A stretch of 64,000 nt of DNA. Source: Budorcas taxicolor. Lineage: Eukaryota; Chordata; Mammalia; Artiodactyla; Bovidae. A program made the position numbers and the translations under genes. Shown here one piece after another: positions 22,803 to 33,276 of the stretch (positions within the stretch are counted from its first letter, which is position 1; each line of letters starts with the position of its first letter). The DNA is taken from positions 52,377,272 to 52,441,271 of the forward strand of contig NC_068910.1 of NCBI RefSeq assembly GCF_023091745.1, read 5' to 3'. The notes below the pieces were generated by a model that saw only the letters and a list, made by a program, of their open reading frames with translations, was not told where the DNA came from and did no database searches.

Positions 22803-24060
22803 CTCATATGTAAAAGTGGCCACATAGCAGTTACCTAACAAGGCTGCCCTCTACTGCATAGCTCTACAGAGAAAAAAATACTATTAACCAAACTACATAT
22901 GCATGCAAATTGATGATACTGATGAAGGAAATGTTTGGCTTACTAAGCAGTTTTCACTGTTACTGTAGACATAATTGCCCACCAAATTCTTCCCATAAAA
23001 ACATGCTCTTGTCTACTAGAAATTTCATGATAAGGGTCATTCTCCATATTTTAAATAGCTCTGTTAGATTCCCACACGATCTTGACACCAGCTTTCATGT
23101 CCATGCAATGAAAAAGATCCCAGCGTCCAAGATTTGTTAAAAATCAAGTAAGGGGAAGGTTTATCATTGCTATTAGGGCCTCAGTCCCTGACCACTGGGG
23201 TCACTGGAAGGTTAGAGAAGAAATAAATAGGATCAGGGACAGTGAAAACATTTCCAGGAGAAGTGAGACAACTTCCACTGAGAAATCTAGAAGGTTACCT
23301 AAGGGGTTCTAGAAACCATGGCATCAGCCTTGAGAAAACAAGAACTATAATCCCCTTTCATTGAGGGAAACCAGCTATAGGGTCCTCAATTTCATTCCAT
23401 CCTCAGGGAGATTCTCATCCAGTGGGGTGTTGGTCAGGAGAAGGGGGGAAAGCTCTGATGTGTGGTGTTTGCTGACTAATGTGGTATAAATACTCTGACT
23501 GTGGCCAGTTAGAAGCTACTAGTGTGATATCTCCAGACAAGAAATTGGAAAGAAATGCACACAATCAGTTCTTACCAACCAGAATCAGCTGGCTCTAGAT
23601 CAGCACAAGGAGAAACACAGAGAGATGAAGGGTTGGACTGTGCAAAAGCATCTGTTTCTGCCTTTGCATCTTCCACCTGCATCACCCAAGAAAACAACTT
23701 AGAGTTACTCTCCCCGAGTACAGAAAAGTTGGATCACTGCAAGTGTGAAGCCTTGTAAGATACAAGGAATGCACCAAGCCCATCTTTGTCCATCATGTGA
23801 AAGAGTTCTTTGGGTTGCATGTTATCAAATCCTGTATAATTCACACGCCTACCACAGTGCTTTGCCCACATTGACCACTCACTGATGATTATTGAGGGAA
23901 TGGTTTAGTGGCCCTTTTTTCCAAATGTCTAAGTCTGATCACCCAAATCCAGCCTTCCCAGACCTGAGGATTTTCCCCCAAAGTTATTAATATATGCAAA
24001 GTTAAAGATATTGACATTTGGAAGGGACTTCTGTCCCTCTAATAAGTGGGGGGTTTTTTG
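22803..24060. other. Unique DNA
   Basis: No coding signal. A MIR-like 3' phrase (accacagtgctttgcccac and attgagggaatgg) occurs near 23850-23905. Confidence 0.45.
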
Positions 24061-24063
24061 TTT

Positions 24064-24262
24064 GTTTAATCACTGTCATGTTTGACTCTTGCGACCCTGT
24101 GGACTGTAGCCCGCCAGGCTCCTCTGTCCATGGAATTTGCCAGGCAAGAATACTGGAGTGAGTTGCCATTTCCTTCTCCAGGAGATCTTCCCATCCCAGG
24201 GATTGAACCTGCATCTCCTGCATTGGCAGGCAGATTCTTTAACACTGAGCCACCAGGGAAAA
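24064..24262 (-). repeat. Bov-tA SINE
   Basis: Antisense copy with gtcatgtttgactcttgcg, caggcaagaatactggag, the B-box complement gggattgaacc and gagccaccaggg. It is preceded by a short ggggttttttgtttgtt stretch. Confidence 0.93.
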
Positions 24263-24264
24263 CT

Positions 24265-25510
24265 GTCACAAAGATCAGCACTTTCTATTCTGATTTATAA
24301 TATAATAGAGAACAGGACAGCTTGTTTTTCATTTAAGTCATTTATAACTGTCACCTCCACTTACATCAAAGTTCAGTGATATTCTGTAAAAGCTGCTTTT
24401 GAAAACTCATCAGTCACAAACTGAAACAAAACTACACTAAGCTCTAAACATGCCATCCAAGACCTCTATGGATCTCTTTCTGTGGTTTTCCTAGCAAGAC
24501 TAGTAGGAACTCTGAGTGTTCCAGGAAAGAGCAACTAGGGATACATTATCATATCATCATAGGAGTAAAGTTAAGAGATAAAGATGTCTTACATAAGATT
24601 TCTTTCAAGCAGGAAACAATCCATCTGGGGTCAAACCAAAACGGGAATAATTTCTTTCGAGTTTGCAATAATCTCAAAGAGGGGGCAGGTTTTGCCTGTC
24701 CTTTTATAATGTCATGATCCTTTATGATATCCAAAATATGTTGGAATAGCCACCTGCAGGCATGCTGAGAGCAATTCTAACAAATTTAGTCTAACTCAAG
24801 TAACTCTTTAAAAGAAAACTCTATCCCAACCTAGTGTCAAATACTTTGCTGAAATGTTCTGCTCACTGAACCTGGCTTTTCTCCACCTCGCTCTATGTGC
24901 TACCAAATATTCAATATATTAAATTTATTTTCCCTTTGCCCACTGATTTTATAATTCCATCGTGAGAGGCTATCAGGTTTTGGGGGCAAGATTCTTTGTT
25001 TACAGCTCTCAGCTTGCCTGTTGCTGATGATTTCATTATCCTCCATATGACTCCAGATTTCTTTTCTCCTGGTATTTGCTCCATTCTTTTAAAAGAAATT
25101 TAAATCTATTCAAGAGGTATTCACTTTCAGTTTGCAGTATCTTTGCCATTTTTCAAAATCTGTCATACTTTTCAGCGTCTTCATTTCACAACCGCTTCAC
25201 GATGATTGTAGGTATAGATGATGAGCAAGACCTAGAAAAACTCAGTGCCCTAGTTCATACCTTCTTGGACATACCCACAGAACTTTGCTTTGTTAGGGTT
25301 TTTGTTGCTGTTCTTTTGTTTTACTGGTTTTCATTGTTGTTCTTAGGGGGAGGAGTTTTCCATGGATGGTTCAAATTCCCTCTCTGTCTTTTTTCACACA
25401 GTATGAATCCTCAGTGTTTGGACATTCTAATACATTCATTTATTTCATTTGCCCCTTTTTCATCTATTTCTTTCTTTTCTTAATTTTCCTTGAGGAGGAA
25501 GAGGATTAGA
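24265..25510. other. AT-rich unique DNA
   Basis: No repeat was recognised. The 135-codon frame at 25076-25483 is phenylalanine/serine/leucine-rich and follows the T-rich base composition, so it is treated as a chance frame. Confidence 0.5.
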
Positions 25511-25514
25511 ATTC

Positions 25515-25700
25515 TGATTTTCATGGGTTTTGGAATTACAGACCTGGGTTCAGATCTCAGCTTTACCACCCACCAGCTGAATAACCCCTGATAGGTTACT
25601 GACCTCTAAAAGCACTGCTGTCACCTGGAGCACAGAAAGGGCACCATCACTTCCCCCACCCAGGATCATTTGAGATTACATGAGTTAGCCCACATGGAAG
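25515..25700 (+). repeat. MIR SINE
   Basis: Clear MIR order: ggaattacagacctgggttcagatctcagctttaccacccacc, agctgaataacc, then catttgagattacatgagttagc. No target duplication is visible because of age. Confidence 0.8.
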
Positions 25701-26008
25701 CCCTTGGAAACCTAACCCTAATTCTATCTTAATTTTATTTAATTTTCTGTTCCCTCAGTTGCACACAACTCCGTCTCATCCCCAAATCCTTACTCCAAGT
25801 CAGCGAAGAATCCTTCTAGAAACCTCCAGAAAACCTTTACCTAGCCACCACCTCTCCAACCTGTCTGCCACCCAAACAGCATCTCAGTGAGATCTGAAGC
25901 CCACCAAACACCAGAAATTTCTCAGTGATCTCATCAGCTGAAGAACATGGCCGCAACCCAGGACTGTGAAAAGAGATGGGACAGGGATTTTCCTAAAAGA
26001 CCCTGGTT
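25701..26008. other. Unique DNA
   Basis: Nothing recognised. Confidence 0.5.
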
Positions 26009-26011
26009 CTG

Positions 26012-26158
26012 ACCTACTGTATAGGTCATGGAACTCTGCTCAACGTTATGTGGCAGCCTGGCAGGGAGGGAGTTTGGGGGAGAATGGATACATGTATACG
26101 GGCAGCTGAGCCCCTTCACTGTTCACCGGAAACTATCAGAACATTGTTAATCACCTAT
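26012..26158 (+). repeat. Ruminant L1 3' UTR (left part)
   Basis: The sequence ggtcatggaactctgctcaacgttatgtggcagcctgg, then gagtttgggggagaatggatacatg, then aactatcagaacattgttaatc matches an L1 3' UTR. The insertion at about 26160-26390 splits it from ctataccccagtacaaaataaaaag. Confidence 0.88.
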
Positions 26159-26159
26159 G

Positions 26160-26388
26160 TTCTTGTCATTCAGTCACCAAGTCACGTCTGACTGTGCAGC
26201 CCCATGGCCTGCAGCACGCCAGGCTTCCCTGTCCTTCACTATCTCCCTGAGTTTGTTCAGACTCATGTCCACTGAGTTGGTGATGCCATCCAACCATCTC
26301 CTCCTCTGCCACCCCCTTCTCCTCCTGCCTTCAGTCTTTCCCAGCATCAGGGTCTTTTCCAATAAGTTGGCTCTTCGTGTCAGGTGGC
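26160..26388 (-). mobile_element. BovB 3'-end fragment nested in L1
   Basis: A short antisense BovB piece: cattcagtcaccaagtcacg at the 3' end, then the C-terminal coding region (minus-strand MEKTLMLGKTEGRRRRGWQR). It lies inside an L1 3' UTR, which resumes at ctataccccagt. The flanking ctat is at most a minimal duplication. Confidence 0.88.
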
Positions 26389-26430
26389 TATACCCCAGTA
26401 CAAAATAAAAAGTTAAAATAAAATAACATC
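26389..26430 (+). repeat. Ruminant L1 3' UTR (right part)
   Basis: The continuation ctataccccagtacaaaataaaaag plus an A-rich tail completes the L1 end interrupted by the BovB fragment. Confidence 0.85.
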
Positions 26431-27085
26431 AATAGAAAAAAAATAAAATTAAAAAACTGTATTTAAAAAGGCCCTTGTTCTGTCCTCTAAATTCTTTAGT
26501 GCCCTAATCAATCTGTTTGGGCCTTGAGTCATCATTGTCAAATTGCCTTGCATGACAGAATCCTATTTGTCTTTGTTCTATCCTGTTTTTTCAAGAAAAT
26601 TCAGAGTCTTGATTCCTTGTTGAAAAAAAAGTTCCTGCTTCTTTTTTGACCCCATTCTCCATCTTTGAACAAATACAACCAGGAACCCATTTTTACCATA
26701 ATCAATGCCCATAGTTCTGCAGAGACAGTGGGGTTTTTTAAGCTTCATGATTATTCCCACACTTCCAATTAATTCTTCATCTTTTCGCTGTAAAGTTCAG
26801 ATGATTTCCCTAAGGACTGATTCTTCTCACTCTGGAACATATACTTGCTGTCTTTAGCGCTTATTATTTATAATCCTCATCTGCTTCCCTAGTTGATGAG
26901 TAACAAAATCACTATGGAAGATCTCTGGCCAAGAAACATCTTAAAATATACTCACAGGGCCCTGAGAACTATGATTTGGAGGTGAGATCATGATAGCTAC
27001 AGTGAGGAATTAATTGAGGAGGGCAGCTAAGTTTACTAAGTTAGGCAGATGTTACTGGACTCATCCAAGCTTAGAAAGAAATATA
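26431..27085. other. AT-rich unique DNA
   Basis: No gene or repeat was recognised. Confidence 0.5.
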
Positions 27086-27089
27086 TCAC

Positions 27090-27247
27090 CATCCTCTGTC
27101 AAATGACTATTCACTATGTCTGGGCAGCCTGCTTTGTATTTTACATGTACCATCTCATTCTGGCCTTAGAGAAGCTTTATGATCTAATGATTACTACTAG
27201 AAGATGTTTACAGATAAGGAAACTAAAGCTTTAAAAGGCAAAATATC
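27090..27247 (-). repeat. MIR SINE (first part), split by a CHR-2 SINE
   Basis: Antisense MIR: tttacatgtaccatctcattc, gatgtttacagataaggaaactaaagc. The alignment stops at the CHR-2 insertion and resumes at 27390 with caacttgcccagtatcacacagctagc. Confidence 0.75.
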
Positions 27248-27381
27248 GGGACTTCCCCAGTGATCTAGTGGTTAACACTGCACTCTCAATGCAGGTGGCC
27301 TGGATTCAATCCCTGATCAGGGAGAGATTCCACAGGTCATAACTAAGATCTGGTACAGCACCCCCCCCCCAAAAAAAGGGT
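27248..27381 (+). repeat. CHR-2-type SINE inserted in MIR
   Basis: Head gggacttccccagtgatc, B-box-like gattcaatccc, and an unusual tail of about twelve c followed by seven a. Exact 8-bp repeats aaaatatc at 27240-27247 and 27382-27389 show the target-site duplication. Confidence 0.92.
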
Positions 27382-27389
27382 AAAATATC

Positions 27390-27495
27390 AGCAACTTGCC
27401 CAGTATCACACAGCTAGCAGCATTCAGGATTCAAATCCAGATCTGACTCTAAAACTCAAGCCTTCAAGCCCAATGCTCTACCATATCTGAAAAAA
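27390..27495 (-). repeat. MIR SINE (second part)
   Basis: The continuation acttgcccagtatcacacagctagc, aggattcaaatccagatctgac and caatgctctacca completes the antisense MIR split by the CHR-2 SINE. Confidence 0.78.
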
Positions 27496-27704
27496 AATCC
27501 AGATCTCTTCATAACGATATTCAGGAATCTCATGGAAATCTATCTGACATTGTATACCAATAACTGACCTATAGAGAAAAAGAGTAATTTCTCTTTAGTT
27601 TATTAGATGCAAGAGTCTATGATACAACTCCAGGAGCTCAGAAATGAATTATAGACTGCCCTCAGAAGAGAGAGATTGCATTATGAAAAGTGAGCACTCC
27701 ACAA

Positions 27705-28137
27705 AATCAAATGACCCAGACAAAAAAATCGTCAGAAGACCTAAACAGACATTGCACCAAAGAAGATAGACAGGTGGCAAATAGGCACATGAAGCATCAA
27801 AACTACAATGAGTTGCTTTCTCACACTTCTCAGAATGGCTATCATCAAAAAGTCTACAAATAACAAACGCCAGAGGCTGTGAAGAAGAGGGAATCCTCCT
27901 ACAATGCAAGTTAGTGGACCCGCTATGGAGAACAGTATGGAGGTTCCTCAGAAAATGAAAAACAGAATTAACGTATGATCCAGCAATCCCACCCCTGGGC
28001 ATATATACAGAGAAAACCATAATTCAAAAGATACATGCACCCCTATGTTCACAGTATCACCATGTAAAACAGCCAAGACATGGGAACAACTTAAACGTCC
28101 ATCTACAGATGAATAGATAAAGAAGATAGATAAAGAT
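27705..28137 (+). repeat. L1 ORF2 3' region (left part)
   Basis: Diverged L1 sequence: gaagacctaaacagacattgc, gtgaagaagagggaatcctcctacaatg, cagcaatcccacccctgggcatatatac, and agacatgggaacaac. It is interrupted by a BovB copy and resumes at about 30070 with ggaatactattcagccatac. Confidence 0.9.
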
Positions 28138-28146
28138 ATATGTGTA

Positions 28147-30068
28147 CAGTTCAGTTCAGTTCAGTCGCTCAGTCGTGTCAGACTCTTTGCAACCCCATGA
28201 ATCGCAGCACGCCAGGCCTCCCTGTCCATCACCAACTCCCAGAGTTCACTCAGACTCACGTCCATAGAGTCCGTGATGCCATCCACCCATCTCATCCTCT
28301 GTCGTCCCCTTCTCCTCCTGCCCCCAATTCCTCCCAGCATCAGAGTCTTTTCCAATGAGTCAACTCTTCACATGAGGTGGCCAAAGTACTGGAGCTCCTT
28401 CAGAATGGACTGGCCGGATCTCCCTGCAGTCCAAGGGACTCTCAAGAGTCTTCTGCAACACCACAGTTCAAAACCATCAATTCTCTGGCACTCAGCTTTC
28501 TTCACAGTCCAACTCTCACATCCATACATGATCACTGGAAAAACCATAGCCTTGACTAGATGGACCTTTGTTGGCAAAGTAATGTCTCTGCTTTTCAACA
28601 AGCTATCTAGGTTGGTCATAACTTTTCTTCCAAGAAGTAAGCGTCTTTTAATTTCATGGCTGCAATCACCATCTGCAGTGATTTTGGAGTCCAAAAAAAT
28701 AAAGTCTGACACTGTTTCCACTATTTCCCCATCTATTTCCCATGAAGTGATGGGTCCTGATGCCATGATCTTAGTTTTCTGAATGTTGAGCTTTCAGCCA
28801 ACTTTTTCACTCTCTTCTTTCACTTTCATCAAGAGGCTCTTTAGTTACTCTTCACTTTCTACCTTAAGGGTGGTGTCATCTGCATATCTGAGGTTATTGA
28901 TATTTCCCCCAGCAATCTTGATTCCAGCTTGTGCTTCTTTCAGCCCAGCGTTTCTCATGATGTACTCTGCACAGAAGTTAAATAAGCAGGATGACAGTAT
29001 ACAGCCTTGAAGTACTCCTTTTCCTATTTGGAAAGTCTGTTGTTCCATGTCCAGTTCTAACTGTTGCTTCCTGACCTGCAAACAAGTGTCTCAAGAGGCA
29101 GGTCAGGTGGTCTGGTATTCCCATCTCTTTCAGAATTTTCCACAGTTTATTGTGATCCACACAGTCAAAGGCTTTGGCATAGTCAATAAAGTAGAAGTAG
29201 ATGCTTTTCTGGAACTCTCTTGCTTTTTCCATGATCCAGCAGATGTTGGCAATTTGATCTCTGGTTCTTCTGCCTTTTCTAAAACCAGCTTGAACATCTG
29301 GAAGTTCACGGTTCACGTATTGCTGAAGCCTGGCTTGGAGAATTTTGAGCATCACTTTACTAGTGTGTGAGATGAGTGCAATTGTGTGGTAGTTTGAGTA
29401 TTCTTTGGCATTGTCTTTCTTTGGGATTGGAATGAAAACTGACCTTTTCCAGTCCTGTGGCCACTGCTGAGTTTTCCACATTTGCTGGCATATTGAGCGC
29501 AACACTTTCACAGCATCATCTTTCAGGATTTGCAATAGCTCAACTGGAATTCCATCACCTCCACTAGCTTTGTTCGTAGTGATGCTTCATAAGGCCCACT
29601 TGACTTCACATTCCAGGATGTCTGGCTCCAGGTGAGTGATCACACCATTGTGATTATCTGGGTCGTGAAGATCTTTTTTGTACAGTTCTTCTGTGTATTC
29701 CTGCCACCTCTTCTTAATATCTTCTGCTTCTGTTAGGTCCAGAACATTTCTGTCCTTTACTGAGGCCATCTTTGCATGAAATGTTCCCTTGGTATCTAAT
29801 TTTCTTGAAGAGATCTCTAGTCTTTCCCATTCTGTTGTTTTCCTCTATTTCTTTGTACTGACCGCTGAGGGAGACTTTCTTATCTCTCCTTGCTATTCTT
29901 TGGAACTCTGCATTCAGATGCTTATATCTTTCCTTTTCTCCTTTGCTTTTCACTTCTCTTCTTTTCACAGCTATTTGTAAGGCCTCCTCAGACAGCCGTT
30001 TTGTTTTTTTGCATTACTTTTCCATGGGGATGGTCTTGCTCCTGGTCTCCTGTACAATGTCACGAACC
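28147..30068 (-). mobile_element. BovB LINE (RTE), 5'-truncated, nested in L1
   Basis: Antisense copy of about 1.9 kb. The minus strand encodes parts of the linker and RT: VQAGFRKGRRTRDQIA, IDYAKAFDCVDHNKLWKI, LRYADDTTL, then the C-terminal KKAECQRIDGFELW. It is frameshifted and has nonsense codons, including TGA at 29587-29589 (minus strand) in the conserved CEVKWAL(E/stop)S segment. About 60 bp is missing near 28396 relative to sister copies. The flanks atatgtgtacagt (28138-28150) and atatatgtacagt (30069-30081) form a roughly 13-bp target duplication inside an L1 element. The endonuclease domain is absent. Confidence 0.95.
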
Positions 30069-30069
30069 A

Positions 30070-30140
30070 TATATGTACAGTGGAATACTATTCAGCCATA
30101 CAAAGAATGAAGTTATGCTACTAGTAGCAACACGGATGGT
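30070..30140 (+). repeat. L1 (middle part)
   Basis: The stretch gtacagtggaatactattcagccatac and gtagcaacacggatgg continues the L1 interrupted by BovB and precedes a BovA insertion. Confidence 0.88.
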
Positions 30141-30144
30141 TCTG

Positions 30145-30218
30145 TTTAGTCTCTAAGTCATGTCTGACTCTTTGTGACCCCATGGACTGTAGCCTGCCAG
30201 GTTCCTCTGTCCATAGGA
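30145..30218 (-). repeat. BovA fragment nested in L1
   Basis: A short antisense BovA piece (tagtctctaagtcatgtctgac, gcctgccaggttcctctgtccat) sits between L1 sequences gcaacacggatgg and cccacagattatcatactgg. Confidence 0.85.
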
Positions 30219-30219
30219 C

Positions 30220-30606
30220 GGACCCACAGATTATCATACTGGGTGAAGTAAGTCAGAAAGAGAAAGACAAACACCATATGACATCACTTAGATATGGAAT
30301 CTAAAATATGACAGAAATGAACCTATCTTCAAAACAGAAACAGACTCACAGACACAGAACAGACTTGTGGTTGCCAAGGAGACGAGGGATGAACTGGGAA
30401 TTTGGGATTAGTGGATGCAAACTAGTATGTTCAAATGGATGAACAACAAAGTCCTACTGTATAGCACAGTGAGCGACATTCAACATCCTGTGATGAACCA
30501 TAATGGAAAAGAATACGTGTGTGTATGTATGTAAATGAATCACTTTGTTGTATGGCAGAACTTAACATAACATTATAAATTGACTTCGATGAAATACATT
30601 TTCTTA
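30220..30606 (+). repeat. L1 3' end (right part)
   Basis: It continues with gattatcatactgggtgaagtaagtcag, gtggttgccaaggagacgagg, the ctactgtatagcacagtgagc region, and tcactttgttgtatggcag followed by an A-rich end. Together with 27705-28137 and 30070-30140 it is one L1 copy carrying two later insertions. Confidence 0.9.
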
Positions 30607-31404
30607 AAGTAATGCAAAGATCTGCCTGTAATCAAACAGGAACATATCAATGATTTCTATTGGTGATGTCACACAGGTTCTATGAACACTACTATGGTTT
30701 GTTTCCAACATCTGAAATATAAGGAAATGCTAAATTTTAGAGATTAGTGAAAATAAAAGTATCTTTCTGCCCAAAACTATAATAAAACAAAAAGTAATGC
30801 AAAGACCTGACAGAGGATATTCTGGCTGAAGAATCCAGAAAATTCTTTTCATTTCATTTTAAATACCCCTTCTCCCTCCCCATCTCAAAAAAAAAAAAAA
30901 ACCAGTTGGTTTGTAACCCAGACCAAATGATATGCTAAATGACAAGTATTATGAATTTTTCTCCAGACAATGTTAAGTCCGAAAGCGAAAGAACCCTACT
31001 TTTTTGCTGAATACACAATACTTTTTATCCATCTGAGGTCAGGCTAGTGTGGGGTCAGGAGGCAATGCAAGACTAGCAGTCGGATCCATTCTCCACCAGG
31101 AATTCCTGAGGACAAGGAAAGGAGATTGACAGAGGCACAAACAGCATCCAGATCAAAGGTAGGCCACTATCCACCAGCCAGGAAATCCTTGCATCCAGCT
31201 GTCATCGGGGACCTGGAAATAAAGGGGAATATCCACTTCCGACCTCTCCTTTTCTGTATCTCTCCAAACCCAAAGTTATATTGAAAACAGTCATAAATAT
31301 CACAAATGTAGGACCCACGTCTCATGGCCCATCTTGCAATAAAATTTCTGCTTTGTAATAAAGTTCCTAAAGTGTTCTTTATGGAAACTGTCCTTTTTCC
31401 GTTG
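30607..31404. other. AT-rich unique DNA
   Basis: No gene or repeat was recognised. A 16-base A-run lies near 30887-30902. Confidence 0.5.
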
Positions 31405-31665
31405 CTTTTCTTTTGTCTTCATAATCTCAGTGGTGACATGTTATGAAAGGGCTGGGTGCGCGGCTAATAAAAGCCTCGTCGCTCGGGGTTTGAGTGACTG
31501 TGCTTGTCTCCAGGCTGCTGGCAGGTTAATGTGGCGAGGTGCCAACAGTGCCTCGAAAAATAACAATAATGTGATTTAGGTCTAGTGCCATTAAACTTGA
31601 TTAGCTGAGTGAGCGCATGAAAATCCATAATTAACTAGAAAAACAAGAAGACAGATGTTTCTGCC
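31405..31665. other. Candidate conserved non-coding element
   Basis: A repeat-free block with at least eight CpGs in under 200 bases (gtgcgcggct, cctcgtcgctcgggg, gtggcgaggtg, cctcgaaaaat, gagcgcatg). It is followed by homeodomain-like sites (ccattaaacttgattag, ccataattaac). The mix of retained CpG and dense AT motifs is typical of developmental enhancers. No coding frame was recognised. Conservation is inferred from texture only. Confidence 0.45.
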
Positions 31666-32785
31666 AGGAAATTGAGAGTCTGGTCTTCTATCAGATTGGT
31701 TTTCTTCCCACCTGAGGATCCTGGCTCTGTACCCCTCTCTTCCTATTCTTACGCAAGTGAGTATCCTCAGCGTGACTCATCTCTTATCTAATCATAACTA
31801 CCTTTCATGGGGAGGTGGAGGGGAAAAAAAGGCCATTCTTTCAAAGGTGCTGAAGCTCATCAGACAAAGTGAAGTACCAAAAGGGAACCGTGGACTGAGC
31901 TCCTCACTCACACTTTCAAGCCCCCTGGGCGCAGTGCTTCTCAGCTGGGGCTCATCCTATCCCACTGGGGGACACCTGACAGCACCCAGAGATAGTTTGG
32001 GTTGTTACTACTGGGGAGGTTGCTGCTAGTATCCAGTTGGTAGAGACCAAGAATGCTGCTGAATGTTCCTATAACGCATAGGACAGCTCGCACCTCATTT
32101 GGGTCAGGTTCTCTGATGCAAAACGTCAGCAGCTCCAATGCTGAGCCAAAGGCAAACTCAAAAAGGACCATCCTCTGACCCAGACCAGCAAAGCCCTTTC
32201 ACTGAGGAGCCGGATCCTCAGATCCCCAGGTCAGCCATGAGCCACGCATCTTGGTGATTCTGAGAAAGAAGAAACACAAGTAACAGTATGCAGGAGCCCA
32301 GCAGAGGTTGGAAAAGAGTCATCATTTTTGGAGAGCTGGCATCAGCTTAAGAACGAGGCCCTTACATGAGGATCACTCCTTATGACAGTATTTGTTATAA
32401 AGGTCATGACCTTTCATATTACACTCTGCTCAACTCCTGGGGAAAATGGCTTTTTATCACATTCTTTCTCCAGTTTCTCTTCTCAGCTCAAGACCTTAAA
32501 GAGCAGGAGGAGGTCAAGAAGCCACAGACTGAGTCTTGGGAGGACAGGTTCCATGCATGGACTTTTATTCAACTTGGTACAAGTAAGCTTTGAAACCTAG
32601 ATTTCCCCAGGCACTAAAATAAGGCTGCTTATAATCTTTCTGTCTCATGGGGACTATTCAGAGAAGTGAGGAAAGACTTTCCAAAACCACTTATTAATGT
32701 AGAAGGCTGAACCGTATGAAATGGCCATCTTCATAGCACAAAACTGGTTGACTATTAGCATTTACTTTTGGTCCAACTTCATTAG
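31666..32785. other. Unique DNA
   Basis: No recognised repeat. Overlapping short frames have no motif. Confidence 0.5.
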
Positions 32786-32789
32786 GTTA

Positions 32790-33276
32790 ATGAGGGTTCT
32801 CAGGAGAAACTGATCCAATAGGATGCATCAAGATACAGAGAAAGAGATTTATTATGAGGAACTGGCTTGTGCAGTTATGGAAGCCAAGAAGTTCCACAAT
32901 CTGCCATCTGAAAGTTAAAGGCCCAAGAGAGCTGGGTGTGTAGTTCCAGTCCACGTCCAAAGCCCTGAGAACCAGAGAAGCCAATGGTGTAAGTCCCAGT
33001 CCTGGTCTGGAGACGCAACGACCTGGAGCATTAGTGTTGAAGGGCAGGAGAAGATGAATGTCCAAGTTCCAGCAGAAAGAGAGAATCTGTCCTTCCTCCA
33101 CTATTCTGCTCTCCTCGAGCCTCTAAAAGGTTGACTGATGCCCACTCACACTGGAGAAGGTGATCTTCTCTACTCTGCTCACTAATTCACATACTAATCT
33201 GTTCTAGAGATGCCCCTCACAGACACACCCAGAAATGATGTTTTACCAGCTATCTGGTCATACCTTAGCTCACTCT
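32790..33276 (-). repeat. Ancient mammalian repeat (L1M-type 3' end?), left part
   Basis: Motifs include ggagaaactgatccaatagg, gagaaagagatttattatgagg, ctgggtgtgtagttccag, and cagaaatgatgttttaccagctatctgg. They belong to a well-known diverged mammalian repeat read here in antisense; the family name is uncertain. It is interrupted at 33277 by BovB and resumes at 35304 with agtctagttgacatg and aaattaaccatcacac. Confidence 0.6.

Noticed and set aside
25076..25483. 135-codon hydrophobic open frame, possibly a membrane protein
   Set aside because: T-rich DNA gives phenylalanine and leucine by composition. There is no homology, splice context or codon bias.
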